DNA of 64,000 bases from Anaerolineae bacterium (GTDB lineage Bacteria > Chloroflexota > Anaerolineae > Aggregatilineales > Phototrophicaceae), in assembly GCA_017303635.1 (NCBI GenBank), contig JAFLCG010000016.1:1-64000 (forward strand), in the 5' to 3' direction. The stretch's first letter is position 1. Every line of letters begins with the position of its first letter. The position numbers and the translations under genes were made by a program. Shown piece after piece: positions 1 to 6,483 of the stretch. The notes below the pieces were generated by a model. The model was not told where the DNA came from. It worked only from the letters and a program-made list of their open reading frames with translations, and did no database searches.

Positions 1-21
1 TATCTGAGTTGCTGAGTCAAG

Positions 22-127
22 CTATCGGATCAAGACAACTGTTCCCTTTTTTAGCACGGAGTAACCACGCGTATCAACACCTCTTACCTCCCAAACATAA
101 GCACCAGCCGGGGCAGGTAATTGTTGG
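22..127 (-). other. Foreign-looking tail: end of a T9SS type B-like sorting domain
   Basis: On the minus strand one frame reads L-P-A-P-A-G-A-Y-V-W-E-V-R, then a stretch ending K-K-G-T-V-V-L-I-R and a TAG stop at 22-24. This strongly resembles the C-terminal end of Bacteroidota gliding-motility/T9SS type B sorting domains, which finish with a G-[TY]-V-x-[LI]-I-R strand. It is in a different frame from the pnp reading frame that runs into it. GC counted by hand over bases 1-120 is about 48%, lower than the neighbouring genes. It has no start and no upstream part here, so it is a fragment. I infer a chimeric join near 120-130 rather than a real gene. Confidence 0.6.
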
Positions 128-1828
128 CAAGGTGGTGATGCGCGGCGCAAAGGCACTCAGGTCAGCGCGGGAGGCGGGCAGGGCAGCCAGGATGACTTCC
201 AGGATTTGCATCCGGGCCACGCGGGCCTGCTCCAGCGCCTGGGTCATGATGGCGTCGCTCACGCCGCTGATCTTGATGTCCATCTGCAGGGCGGTGATAC
301 CCTTCTCGGTGCCGGCCACCTTGAAGTCCATATCACCCATGTGGTCTTCCAGACCCTGAATATCGGTCAGGATGGCGACTTTCTCGCCTTCCTTGATCAA
401 ACCCATGGCGATACCGGCCACCGGGCGCTTGATCGGCACGCCGGCATCCATCAGCGCGAGGGTCGAACCGCACACGCTCGCCATTGAGGTCGAACCGTTG
501 GAACTCATCACTTCGCTGACCAGCCGGATGGTATAAGCGAATTCGCTCTCCGGCGGGATCATCGGGCGCAGGGCGGCTTCTGCCAGCGCACCATGACCGA
601 TTTCGCGGCGCTTGGGGCCGCGCAGCGGGATGGCCTCGCCCGTCGAGAAGGGCGGCATATTGTAGTGGTGCATGTAGCGCTTCGATTTCTCCGCGCCCAG
701 GCTGTCGATTTCCTGCGCGTCGCCGGGGGTGCCCAGCGTGGCAATTGTCAGCACCTGCGTCTGACCGCGCTTGAACAGGCCGGAGCCGTGGACACGCGGG
801 ATCAGGCCGACTTCAGCCGCCAGCGGGCGGATCTGCGTGGTCGTACGGCCATCCGGGCGGATGCCGTCCTCGACGATCCGGCGGCGGACTTCCTTCTCGA
901 TCAGGCCAGCGAAGGCTTCGCGGGCGTCACCGGGTTCAAAGCCGTCATCTGCTGTGACCAGTTCGTTCTCGCTCATGAAAGCGGTCACCACTTCTTCACG
1001 CAGCGCATCCAGCGCCAGGTTACGGGCTTCGCGCTCGGTTTCCGTGGCGATGATCTGGCGGATACGGTCGGCGGACTTGGCCGCGACCTGTTCGGTCAGC
1101 TTGCTGTTGGTCGCTGCCGGGACGTACGTCGACTTCGGGCGACCGAGTTGCTCGCGCATCTGGTTGATGACGGCGATCACCGGCTGCATCGAGTCGTGCG
1201 CCAATTTGAGCGCCCGCAGCATGGTGGCCTCATCCACTTCCAGCGCACCGCATTCGACCATGTTGATGGCTTCGGCGGTACCTGCTACGCGCAGATCGAG
1301 CTGGCTCTTCTCCATCTGCTGGATGGTCGGGTTGACGATCAGTTCGCCGTCGATCAGGCCGACGCGCACACCCGCCACCGGGCCGTTCCACGGCGCGTTG
1401 GAGAGGTGCAGGGCGGCGCTGGAGGCGATGATGCCCAGCATATCCAGGTGATGAATGCCGTCCACGCTGAAGGCGTTCATGATGATCTGCACGTCGTTCC
1501 GCAGATCATCCGGGAACAACGGGCGCAGCGGGCGGTCGATCACGCGCGAGGTGAGAATGGCCTGCTCCGAGGGGCGGCCTTCCCGGCGGAAGAAGCTGCC
1601 GGGGATGCGCCCTGCGGCGTACATCTTCTCTTCAAAATCAACACTCAGTGGGAAAAAATCGATACCCGGACGCGCATTTTTGCTCATGGTGGCGGTCGCG
1701 AAGATGACGGTTTCACCTTCGGTCAGCATGACCGCGCCGCCGGCTTGTTCAGCCAGCTTGCCGGTTTCCAGAATGAGTTCACTTGCGCCGAGCTGGACGG
1801 TGAAACGATGATTTTGGGGCATTGACAT
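74..1828 (-). CDS. pnp: Polyribonucleotide nucleotidyltransferase (PNPase), 3'-truncated
   Basis: PNPase degrades RNA 3'-5' by phosphorolysis in the cytoplasm. The 584 residues contain both RNase PH-like domains separated by the helical domain; the second core shows the family stretches RPDGRTTTQIRPLAAE, FKRGQTQVLT and GLEDHMGDMDFKVAGT. The family is normally about 700 residues with C-terminal KH and S1 RNA-binding domains, but here homology stops after APRITTL, exactly where the KH domain should begin, and about 17 unrelated residues follow before a stop. The start at 1828 has AGGAG nine bases upstream. It lies downstream of rpsO on the same strand, the classical bacterial arrangement. The missing KH-S1 part coincides with the foreign-looking first 127 bases, so truncation by a contig chimera is more likely than a biological deletion. 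Confidence 0.9.
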   Translation of the reverse strand: MSMPQNHRFTVQLGASELILETGKLAEQAGGAVMLTEGETVIFATATMSKNARPGIDFFPLSVDFEEKMYAAGRIPGSFFRREGRPSEQAILTSRVIDRPLRPLFPDDLRNDVQIIMNAFSVDGIHHLDMLGIIASSAALHLSNAPWNGPVAGVRVGLIDGELIVNPTIQQMEKSQLDLRVAGTAEAINMVECGALEVDEATMLRALKLAHDSMQPVIAVINQMREQLGRPKSTYVPAATNSKLTEQVAAKSADRIRQIIATETEREARNLALDALREEVVTAFMSENELVTADDGFEPGDAREAFAGLIEKEVRRRIVEDGIRPDGRTTTQIRPLAAEVGLIPRVHGSGLFKRGQTQVLTIATLGTPGDAQEIDSLGAEKSKRYMHHYNMPPFSTGEAIPLRGPKRREIGHGALAEAALRPMIPPESEFAYTIRLVSEVMSSNGSTSMASVCGSTLALMDAGVPIKRPVAGIAMGLIKEGEKVAILTDIQGLEDHMGDMDFKVAGTEKGITALQMDIKISGVSDAIMTQALEQARVARMQILEVILAALPASRADLSAFAPRITTLPTITCPGWCLCLGGKRC

Positions 1829-2009
1829 TGCGATTCTACTCCTGAAAAAGAAATGCCCGGCAGATCAGGGACTGGAAGCTGAGGCTAATCCGGTTTAGCC
1901 GCAAATTCCAATTCCCGCGCTGCGGGCCACACATTGAATGCGGATGATCCCAGTGGGGCATCCGGGGAGGCGTGTTCAGTGACATCCTCTGACTGCTGCA
2001 GTAAACGCA

Positions 2010-2035
2010 GCAGGGAGCCAGTGTTGGCCCCCTGC
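2010..2035 (-). promoter_or_regulatory. Strong hairpin between rpsO and pnp
   Basis: On the minus strand an 11-bp stem (outer arms GCAGGG and CCCTGC, one G-U pair) closes a 4-nt loop ten bases after the rpsO stop. A second hairpin (CTGCTGC/GCAGCAG, 1993-2013) overlaps it and could be its alternative. There is no T-run after the stem, so it is more likely a processing or attenuation element in the rpsO-pnp transcript than an intrinsic terminator. In enterobacteria this intergenic region carries a hairpin where RNase III and PNPase control pnp; function here is inference by position. Confidence 0.5.
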
Positions 2036-2045
2036 GGATTGAACT

Positions 2046-2315
2046 CTACCGACGCAGACCGAGCTTTTCGATCAATTCCCGGTACGATTCCGGTTTGGTC
2101 TGGCTCAGGTACTTCAGGTGACGGCGGCGCTGACCAACCAGCTTCAGCAGACCACGACGCGAGTGTTCGTCATGGCTGTGAGTCCGCAGGTGTTCGGTCA
2201 ACTGGGTGATTCGGGTCGTCAGCAGGGCGATCTGCACTTCCGGCGAACCAGTGTCGCCTTCGTGCCGTCCGTGCTCCTGCATGATGACCTGCTTGTTGTC
2301 CTTCTTGAGTGGCAT
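2046..2315 (-). CDS. rpsO: 30S ribosomal protein S15
   Basis: S15 is a primary 16S rRNA-binding protein of the small subunit platform. The 89 residues from MPLKKDNKQ match the normal family length and carry the hallmark stretches HEGDTGSPEVQIALLT, RRGLLKLVGQRRRHLKYL and the C-terminal Y-x-x-L-I-x-x-L-G-L-R-R. An in-frame upstream ATG would add 11 residues absent from the family, so I place the start at 2315. It is followed on the same strand by pnp. Confidence 0.97.
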   Translation of the reverse strand: MPLKKDNKQVIMQEHGRHEGDTGSPEVQIALLTTRITQLTEHLRTHSHDEHSRRGLLKLVGQRRRHLKYLSQTKPESYRELIEKLGLRR

Positions 2316-2472
2316 AGTTGTCCGTGTGCCCCTTCGTTTGAATGCCACCGCACAGGCCGAGGCGGTGGCCTGCGGGTCAGATTTACAATGGGGGCATTAT
2401 AGCAGTCGGGGGGGTGGGGGGCAATCCTCAAGGCAGGTTGCCTCGGCTATACCCCCAAAAATTGAGGGGGAA

Positions 2473-2492
2473 ATCGAAACATATGTTCCGAT
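2473..2492. promoter_or_regulatory. LexA-like (SOS box-type) palindrome 1
   Basis: A 20-bp near-perfect palindrome, ATCGaAACAT/ATGTTcCGAT with a single mismatched pair, resembling the Gram-positive SOS box CGAACNNNNGTTCG. A -10-like TACACT starts 21 bases after the GTTCC half-site. The same layout recurs at 49789 and 57104. The nearest downstream DNA-repair gene on the plus strand is the AlkB-type gene at 2964, but it is nearly 500 bp away. Confidence 0.4.
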
Positions 2493-2662
2493 CTGCTGCC
2501 TATTCCATGTTACACTGTCGGCATGAGCACCTGCATGAAATCACTCTGGACACGCAGCTTTGGTAACGTCCCCGTAGCGCGTGAGCAGTACGTCGCAACA
2601 TCTGAAAAGTCTCCTCCCCAGCCTGCTGCGGTAGGGGTTGTAGGGGTGGGGAGGAAGTTCCG

Positions 2663-2704
2663 TCTTCACTGTGACTGTGAACTGCCAACTGTGAACTTCC
2701 ACAA
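2663..2704 (+). repeat. Dispersed element, copy 1 (CACTGTGACTGTGAACTGCC type)
   Basis: About 40 bases built on TTCACTGTGACTGTGAACTG followed by CCAACTGTGAACTTC. An almost identical copy lies in reverse orientation at 46500-46540. Part of the wordy intergenic repeat vocabulary of this genome. Confidence 0.65.
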
Positions 2705-2908
2705 AGCGCCAACCTCGCGTATTCCCGCCATGTCAGTGGCGCATATGGCGGGCGGTGGCATCCTCCCGTCTTCTTGCCAGCACCATCGCCATTTGGTGCT
2801 TGGTTTCCGTGTTCCCACCGTCAAGCTTGTCGTCCATGCCGCCAATTGGCGCTGCCCTCCCGTCTTCCCGCCAGCCATCTCGGCGGGAACTCCGCAATTG
2901 TCGACAAA

Positions 2909-2957
2909 GCTCTGTGTTTGTCTGTGTGATCTCTGTGCCTCTGTGTTGAAGGATTTC
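2909..2957 (+). repeat. CTCTG-type dispersed repeat upstream of the AlkB-type gene
   Basis: The tract runs from an initial CTCTGTGTTTGTCTGTG to ATCTCTGTGCCTCTGTG and then TTGAAGG. It belongs to the same family as tracts at 38624-38678, 41668-41748 and 52313-52530. Its right end supplies the AAGGA that serves as the ribosome-binding site for the gene at 2964. Confidence 0.6.
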
Positions 2958-2963
2958 TGAACC

Positions 2964-3548
2964 ATGCATCAGCAATGGCTTTCTATGCCCGATGCCGACG
3001 TGACCTTCTACCCGGCCTTCTTCTCGACGGATGAATCCGCCGCCCTGCTGACCGCCCTCCAGCAGGGCATCGCGTGGAAACAGGAAGCGATCAAGCTCTA
3101 CGGCAAGGAGATCGCCCTGCCGCGCCTGACCGCCTGGTACGGCGACCCCGGTGCGACCTACGCATATTCGGGACTGACCGTCCACCCGCTGCCCTGGACG
3201 GAGACTCTGCTCACCATCAAAGCCCGTGTCGAGTCCGTCGCTGGAGTCACCTTCAACAGCGTCCTGCTCAACCGCTACCGGGATGGGCGCGATAGTGTCT
3301 CCTGGCACGCCGACGACGAACCCGAACTCGGTCACAATCCGGTCATCGCGTCCGTGACCTTCGGCGCGGCGCGGGCCTTCCAGTTTAAGCACAAGACCCT
3401 GCCGGAAACTCGTCCGTCAGTCATGCTGACAGATGGCTCCCTGCTGCTCATGGCCGGTGCGACCCAGCATAATTGGCTGCACCAGATTCCGAAAGTGAAG
3501 GCCGCACTCGGCGAGCGGATCAATTTGACCTTCCGCGTTATTCGTTAA
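2964..3548 (+). CDS. AlkB-family Fe(II)/2-oxoglutarate-dependent dioxygenase
   Basis: AlkB-type enzymes repair 1-methyladenine and 3-methylcytosine in DNA or RNA by oxidative demethylation. The 194 residues carry the iron triad as H115-x-D117 (in SWHADDE) and H173 (HQIPK), followed by the 2-oxoglutarate-binding arginines R185 and R191 in RINLTFR; the NRYRDGRDSVSWHADDE segment is typical of the ALKBH2/3-like subgroup. Length is normal. The start has AAGGA about ten bases upstream, supplied by a dispersed repeat. It is a single-gene unit followed by another repeat and a convergent gene. Exact substrate (DNA versus RNA) cannot be told from the sequence. Confidence 0.9.
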   Translation: MHQQWLSMPDADVTFYPAFFSTDESAALLTALQQGIAWKQEAIKLYGKEIALPRLTAWYGDPGATYAYSGLTVHPLPWTETLLTIKARVESVAGVTFNSVLLNRYRDGRDSVSWHADDEPELGHNPVIASVTFGAARAFQFKHKTLPETRPSVMLTDGSLLLMAGATQHNWLHQIPKVKAALGERINLTFRVIR

Positions 3549-3574
3549 TAGGATGCGGGGTATATTGCTGGGCT

Positions 3575-3650
3575 GTAGGGGCGGACTAACGCCGTCTGCG
3601 ACCGAAGGAAGTCCCTGTGGGGCGGCGGCATGCCCGCCCACTAAAGCGCG
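3575..3650. repeat. GTAGGGGCGGA-type dispersed repeat
   Basis: Contains GTAGGGGCGGACTAACGCC, GTCTGCGACCGAAGGAAGTC and further GGGGCGG words. Closely related segments occur at 49647-49760, including a reverse-complement TTCCTTCGGTC block. It separates two convergent genes. Confidence 0.55.
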
Positions 3651-3653
3651 AAC

Positions 3654-4130
3654 CTACGCCCCGTTCGCGGCCCGTTCCAGCGCTGCGATGTCGATCTTCT
3701 TCATCTGGAGCATGGCTTGCATCGCCCGGCTCGCCCTGGTTGGATCGGGATCGCCCAGGTACTCGCCCAACGCCCGCGGGACGATCTGCCAGGAGACTCC
3801 GAACTTGTCCTTCAGCCAACCACACTGGCTTTCTTCACCACCGTCCGCCGTCAGCTTTGACCACAGCGCATCCACTTCGGCCTGCGTCTGGCAATCGACG
3901 AACAGCGAGATGGCTTCATTGAACTTGAAGGTCGGCCCGCCGTTGAGCGCCATGAACCGCTGCCCCTCCAACTGAAAGGTCGCGGACATCAGCGTTCCCG
4001 CCAGCCCCGGCGCGCCTTCGGGATAGCGCGATTCCTGAATGACCTTCGAATCCTTGAAGATCGAGAGATAGAACTGAATGGCTTCGTCGGCGTTCTGGTC
4101 GAACCACAGGAACGGGGTAATCTTCTGCAT
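3654..4130 (-). CDS. VOC-superfamily (PhnB/YjdN-like) protein
   Basis: The protein of 158 residues begins MQKITPFLWFDQNADEAIQFY and contains YLSIFKDSKV, FMALNGGP, SLFVDCQTQAEVD and DKFGVSWQIVP. This pattern is that of the PhnB-like VOC (glyoxalase/bleomycin-resistance fold) family often mislabelled 3-demethylubiquinone methyltransferase. No catalytic role can be assigned; the family includes metal-binding and non-catalytic members. AAGGAC lies seven bases before the ATG. Monocistronic and convergent with the AlkB-type gene. Confidence 0.85.
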   Translation of the reverse strand: MQKITPFLWFDQNADEAIQFYLSIFKDSKVIQESRYPEGAPGLAGTLMSATFQLEGQRFMALNGGPTFKFNEAISLFVDCQTQAEVDALWSKLTADGGEESQCGWLKDKFGVSWQIVPRALGEYLGDPDPTRASRAMQAMLQMKKIDIAALERAANGA

Positions 4131-4246
4131 GAGAATGTCCTTTCGCGGGTCAGATGGTCACTTGAACGAACATCCACAGGATAAGCCAGATCAAACCGGG
4201 TGTATTGTATGAAATGGCAAGCCTAGAAGGAGCAATGTGAGCGACG

Positions 4247-4990
4247 ATGCGCGAATGGATCGAAGAAAACCGAGGCTTCTGGTTGCTGCTGACCTGCACG
4301 CTAATCCCCATCTTCTTCCAGTTGGATCAAACTCTCAGAGCGGTTGGCCTGCGGGCGATCTATGGTGATGCGTCGCTTATTGTGGGTACTGCCTTAATCA
4401 GCCTGGGTCTCTATCTAGGACTCATTGCGAACTCGGCATCCCATTTTGTCTTCAAGGCGATTGGTCTCTTGGTAATTGCAGTTCTACTGTTTCTTGTTAT
4501 TGAAAGTATCAGCAATGCGGATAATGGTGGAATGGGGCTGGCGTTTATCGCGGCGGTACTAACCTTCCCATTTACGCTCATTGTAGTATTGCCACCAATT
4601 GTCTATGTTCTGGCAGCGATCATAGTACTGGGTCTGAGGTTGACCCGCCGAGTGAAACGCCTCGGACTGGTCATTGTAGGTGTAGCGGTTCTAGTCGGGC
4701 TGGGACTATGTAACTCGGGCACTTTCACACTCATGTACGGTCGCGGTCAATACAAAATGCTCCAAGTTGGCGATTATCTATATCAATTGGAAAAAACAGC
4801 CGGAGGTTTTGAGATTTCGAGCCGGCTGAAGTTATACCAGTGTACGACACAAGGCTTGTGGTGCGCGCTAGTTCATGAGATCGAAAACTGGCATGAGGAC
4901 AGAGTCCGACTTGCTCCCACCGCCGACTCGACTGGTGTCCAAATCCGTCTAGATAGCGAGGTGATCTATACTTATGTGCCGCCTTTGTGA
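4247..4990 (+). CDS. Unknown polytopic membrane protein
   Basis: I do not recognise this 247-residue protein. The first ~155 residues form about five to six hydrophobic segments (roughly 10-25, 42-60, 68-86, 98-131 as a long or double span, and 137-154), followed by a soluble C-terminal part of about 90 residues that is probably extracytoplasmic, with two cysteines (near CTTQGLWC). Base use is more A+T-rich than the neighbours, which hints at relaxed selection or acquisition. AAGGAG lies 14 bases before the ATG, rather far; the in-frame TGA just upstream rules out a longer form. Confidence 0.65.
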   Translation: MREWIEENRGFWLLLTCTLIPIFFQLDQTLRAVGLRAIYGDASLIVGTALISLGLYLGLIANSASHFVFKAIGLLVIAVLLFLVIESISNADNGGMGLAFIAAVLTFPFTLIVVLPPIVYVLAAIIVLGLRLTRRVKRLGLVIVGVAVLVGLGLCNSGTFTLMYGRGQYKMLQVGDYLYQLEKTAGGFEISSRLKLYQCTTQGLWCALVHEIENWHEDRVRLAPTADSTGVQIRLDSEVIYTYVPPL

Positions 4991-5087
4991 GATAGCCCTG
5001 TTACCACGTATCAGCCGTTTGCACTCGTCACCTATAATCAACACTATCACTTTCTTCCGACCGTGAGCTACCCGAAGGGACTTCCTA

Positions 5088-5687
5088 GTGCCCAACTACA
5101 CCGAAACTGAAGTCAAGCTTATTGTCACCGACCTCGACTCTGTCCGCGCCCGACTCGAAACTGCCGGGGCGCATCTGGAGTCGCCTCGTGTCTATGAGCG
5201 CAACGTTCGTTACGAGAACATCGCCGGGACGCTCTCCGGGCAGGGCATTGTCGTGCGGCTCCGGCAGGATAGCCGCGTCCGCCTGACCTACAAGGACGGC
5301 GGTCAGGTGACCGATGGGGTGGTCAGCCGCGCGGAGATTGAGGTCGAAGTCAGCGACTTCACCGCGATGGACATGATCCTCGGCAAGCTGGGGTATCATC
5401 CGCACCTGATCTACGAGAAGTACCGCACCACCTATTCGCTGGATGGCGCGGAGATTGTGCTGGATGAGATGCCTTATGGCCCCTTTGTCGAAATCGAAGG
5501 TGACAAAGCGACGATTGAATCCGTGATAAAGCGCATAGGGTTGGAGGCTGCCCCGCGCTATGCTGGGAGTTATGTGGCACTGTTTGAGCAGCTTAAGGCT
5601 CGCCTCGGCCTGAGTTTTACAGATCTGACCTTTGCCAATTTTGAAAGGGTAGATACGAAGGGGCTGATAGCGAATGGCTTATTGTAG
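5088..5687 (+). CDS. CYTH-domain protein (class IV adenylate cyclase / thiamine-triphosphatase-like)
   Basis: CYTH proteins form a beta-tunnel that binds triphosphates with a ring of acidic and basic residues. The 199-residue protein opens with T-E-T-E-V-K-L and has VVRLRQDSRVRLTYK, AEIEVEVSDF and YEKYRTTY, then EIVLDEMPYGPFVEIEGD: the alternating E and R/K pattern of the CyaB/CYTH fold, first half and second half both present. The predicted start is GTG at 5088, supported by GAAGGGA about eight bases upstream; no in-frame ATG fits. Adenylate cyclase, thiamine triphosphatase or inorganic triphosphatase activity are all possible; sequence alone does not decide. Confidence 0.85.
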   Translation: MPNYTETEVKLIVTDLDSVRARLETAGAHLESPRVYERNVRYENIAGTLSGQGIVVRLRQDSRVRLTYKDGGQVTDGVVSRAEIEVEVSDFTAMDMILGKLGYHPHLIYEKYRTTYSLDGAEIVLDEMPYGPFVEIEGDKATIESVIKRIGLEAAPRYAGSYVALFEQLKARLGLSFTDLTFANFERVDTKGLIANGLL

Positions 5688-5772
5688 GGACGAGGCCCGC
5701 CTCGTCCGCCTGTAGGGACACCATTCTTGGTGTCCGTCTGTCATCTACTCAGGCCATAAGCCATCAGCTATA
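5686..5772. repeat. Composite dispersed repeat after the CYTH gene
   Basis: Starts GTAGGGACGAGGCCCGCCTC, continues TGTAGGGACACCATTCTTGG and ends with an ACTCAGGCCATAAGCCATC-type tract that abuts the 3' end of the next gene. Both word families recur elsewhere, for example 29838-29870 and 33838-33868. Confidence 0.55.
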
Positions 5773-6385
5773 GACTTCCCGTCAGCATGTCATCAATCGC
5801 CGAGCGAGCGATGCGGTAATCGGCGGAACCGATGCGGCTGGCAGGCAGCTTGCCCTGATTGATGAGGTCGAGCACGTCAGCCTCCGTCACTTTGAGGTAG
5901 CGGGCGGCTTCCGAAACGGTCAGCACCTTGCCGAACTCGACTGACGGGGCAGGGGCCTCGTTCAAAGGATGGGTAGAGCCGAACGGGGACGCAGCATATG
6001 CGCCGCCGACCGGGGCGCTGATTGGTTCCGCCGGGGCGCTCAGATACAGCCAGGCCGCCAGCCCGTAGGAAATGAGCGGGATAGCCAGGCCGAGGACGGC
6101 GAAGGTTTCGATGGTTTCCGGCGGGAGGACGTTGAGCAGTGCTTCCGGGGACATGACCGTGTTGGAATCGGCCAACTGGAGCATCAAATCCATGTTGTTG
6201 AGCGCAAAGACCATCCCGGCGCAAAAGCTGAGGGGCAGTGGCATCATCAGCAGCAGGCCGATCCAGCGGGCGCGCTGACCGGTGACCAGCTTACCGCGTT
6301 GTCCGGCCTGAATGCGCCCAATAATGACGACGTATAAGCCCAGAAAGAGCAGAATGCCCTGGCAGAAGAACAGCAGTAAATCCAT
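5768..6385 (-). CDS. Membrane protein with C-terminal excisionase-like helix-turn-helix
   Basis: The 205-residue form starting MDLLLFFCQG has an N-terminal span (about 1-22), two more spans near 40-60 and 90-115, a Pro/Ala/Ser linker and then a ~50-residue domain beginning LTVSEAARYLKVTEADVLDLI and continuing G-K-L-P-A-S-R-I. That final domain is the excisionase/MerR-like winged HTH found in phage Xis proteins and many small regulators; attaching it to a membrane anchor suggests a membrane-tethered DNA-binding protein, which is inference. An upstream ATG at 6472 would add 29 residues without hydrophobicity or RBS and would overlap the promoter region of the divergent mutase gene. Confidence 0.7.
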   Translation of the reverse strand: MDLLLFFCQGILLFLGLYVVIIGRIQAGQRGKLVTGQRARWIGLLLMMPLPLSFCAGMVFALNNMDLMLQLADSNTVMSPEALLNVLPPETIETFAVLGLAIPLISYGLAAWLYLSAPAEPISAPVGGAYAASPFGSTHPLNEAPAPSVEFGKVLTVSEAARYLKVTEADVLDLINQGKLPASRIGSADYRIARSAIDDMLTGSL

Positions 6386-6483
6386 AAGTCCAGAACCGCC
6401 GCTTTCATCTATGGAGATCAGCGGCGATTGTACAGTAGTCCGATGCGCGGTGCCAACGCGCTCAACCTCCAAGGATGATGACC

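Larger units (their letters stand above)
2316..2963. other. Gene-free stretch with repeats and a LexA-like site
   Basis: No convincing gene lies here. It holds a GC-rich start near rpsO, a LexA-like palindrome at 2473-2492 followed by a -10-like TACACT at 2511-2516, a dispersed element at 2663-2704, a low-complexity part with related words around 2740-2890, and a member of the CTCTG-type repeat family at 2909-2957. Short open frames across it read as translated repeat and show no family resemblance. Confidence 0.6.

Noticed and set aside
593..1825. A 410-codon plus-strand frame inside pnp
   Set aside because: Shadow of a conserved gene; no motif and no RBS.
2523..2960. Small open frame directly after the LexA-like promoter
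   Set aside because: Most of it is translated dispersed repeat (ending L-C-D-L-C-A-S-V-L-K-D-F), so I treat it as non-coding although the promoter layout is tempting.
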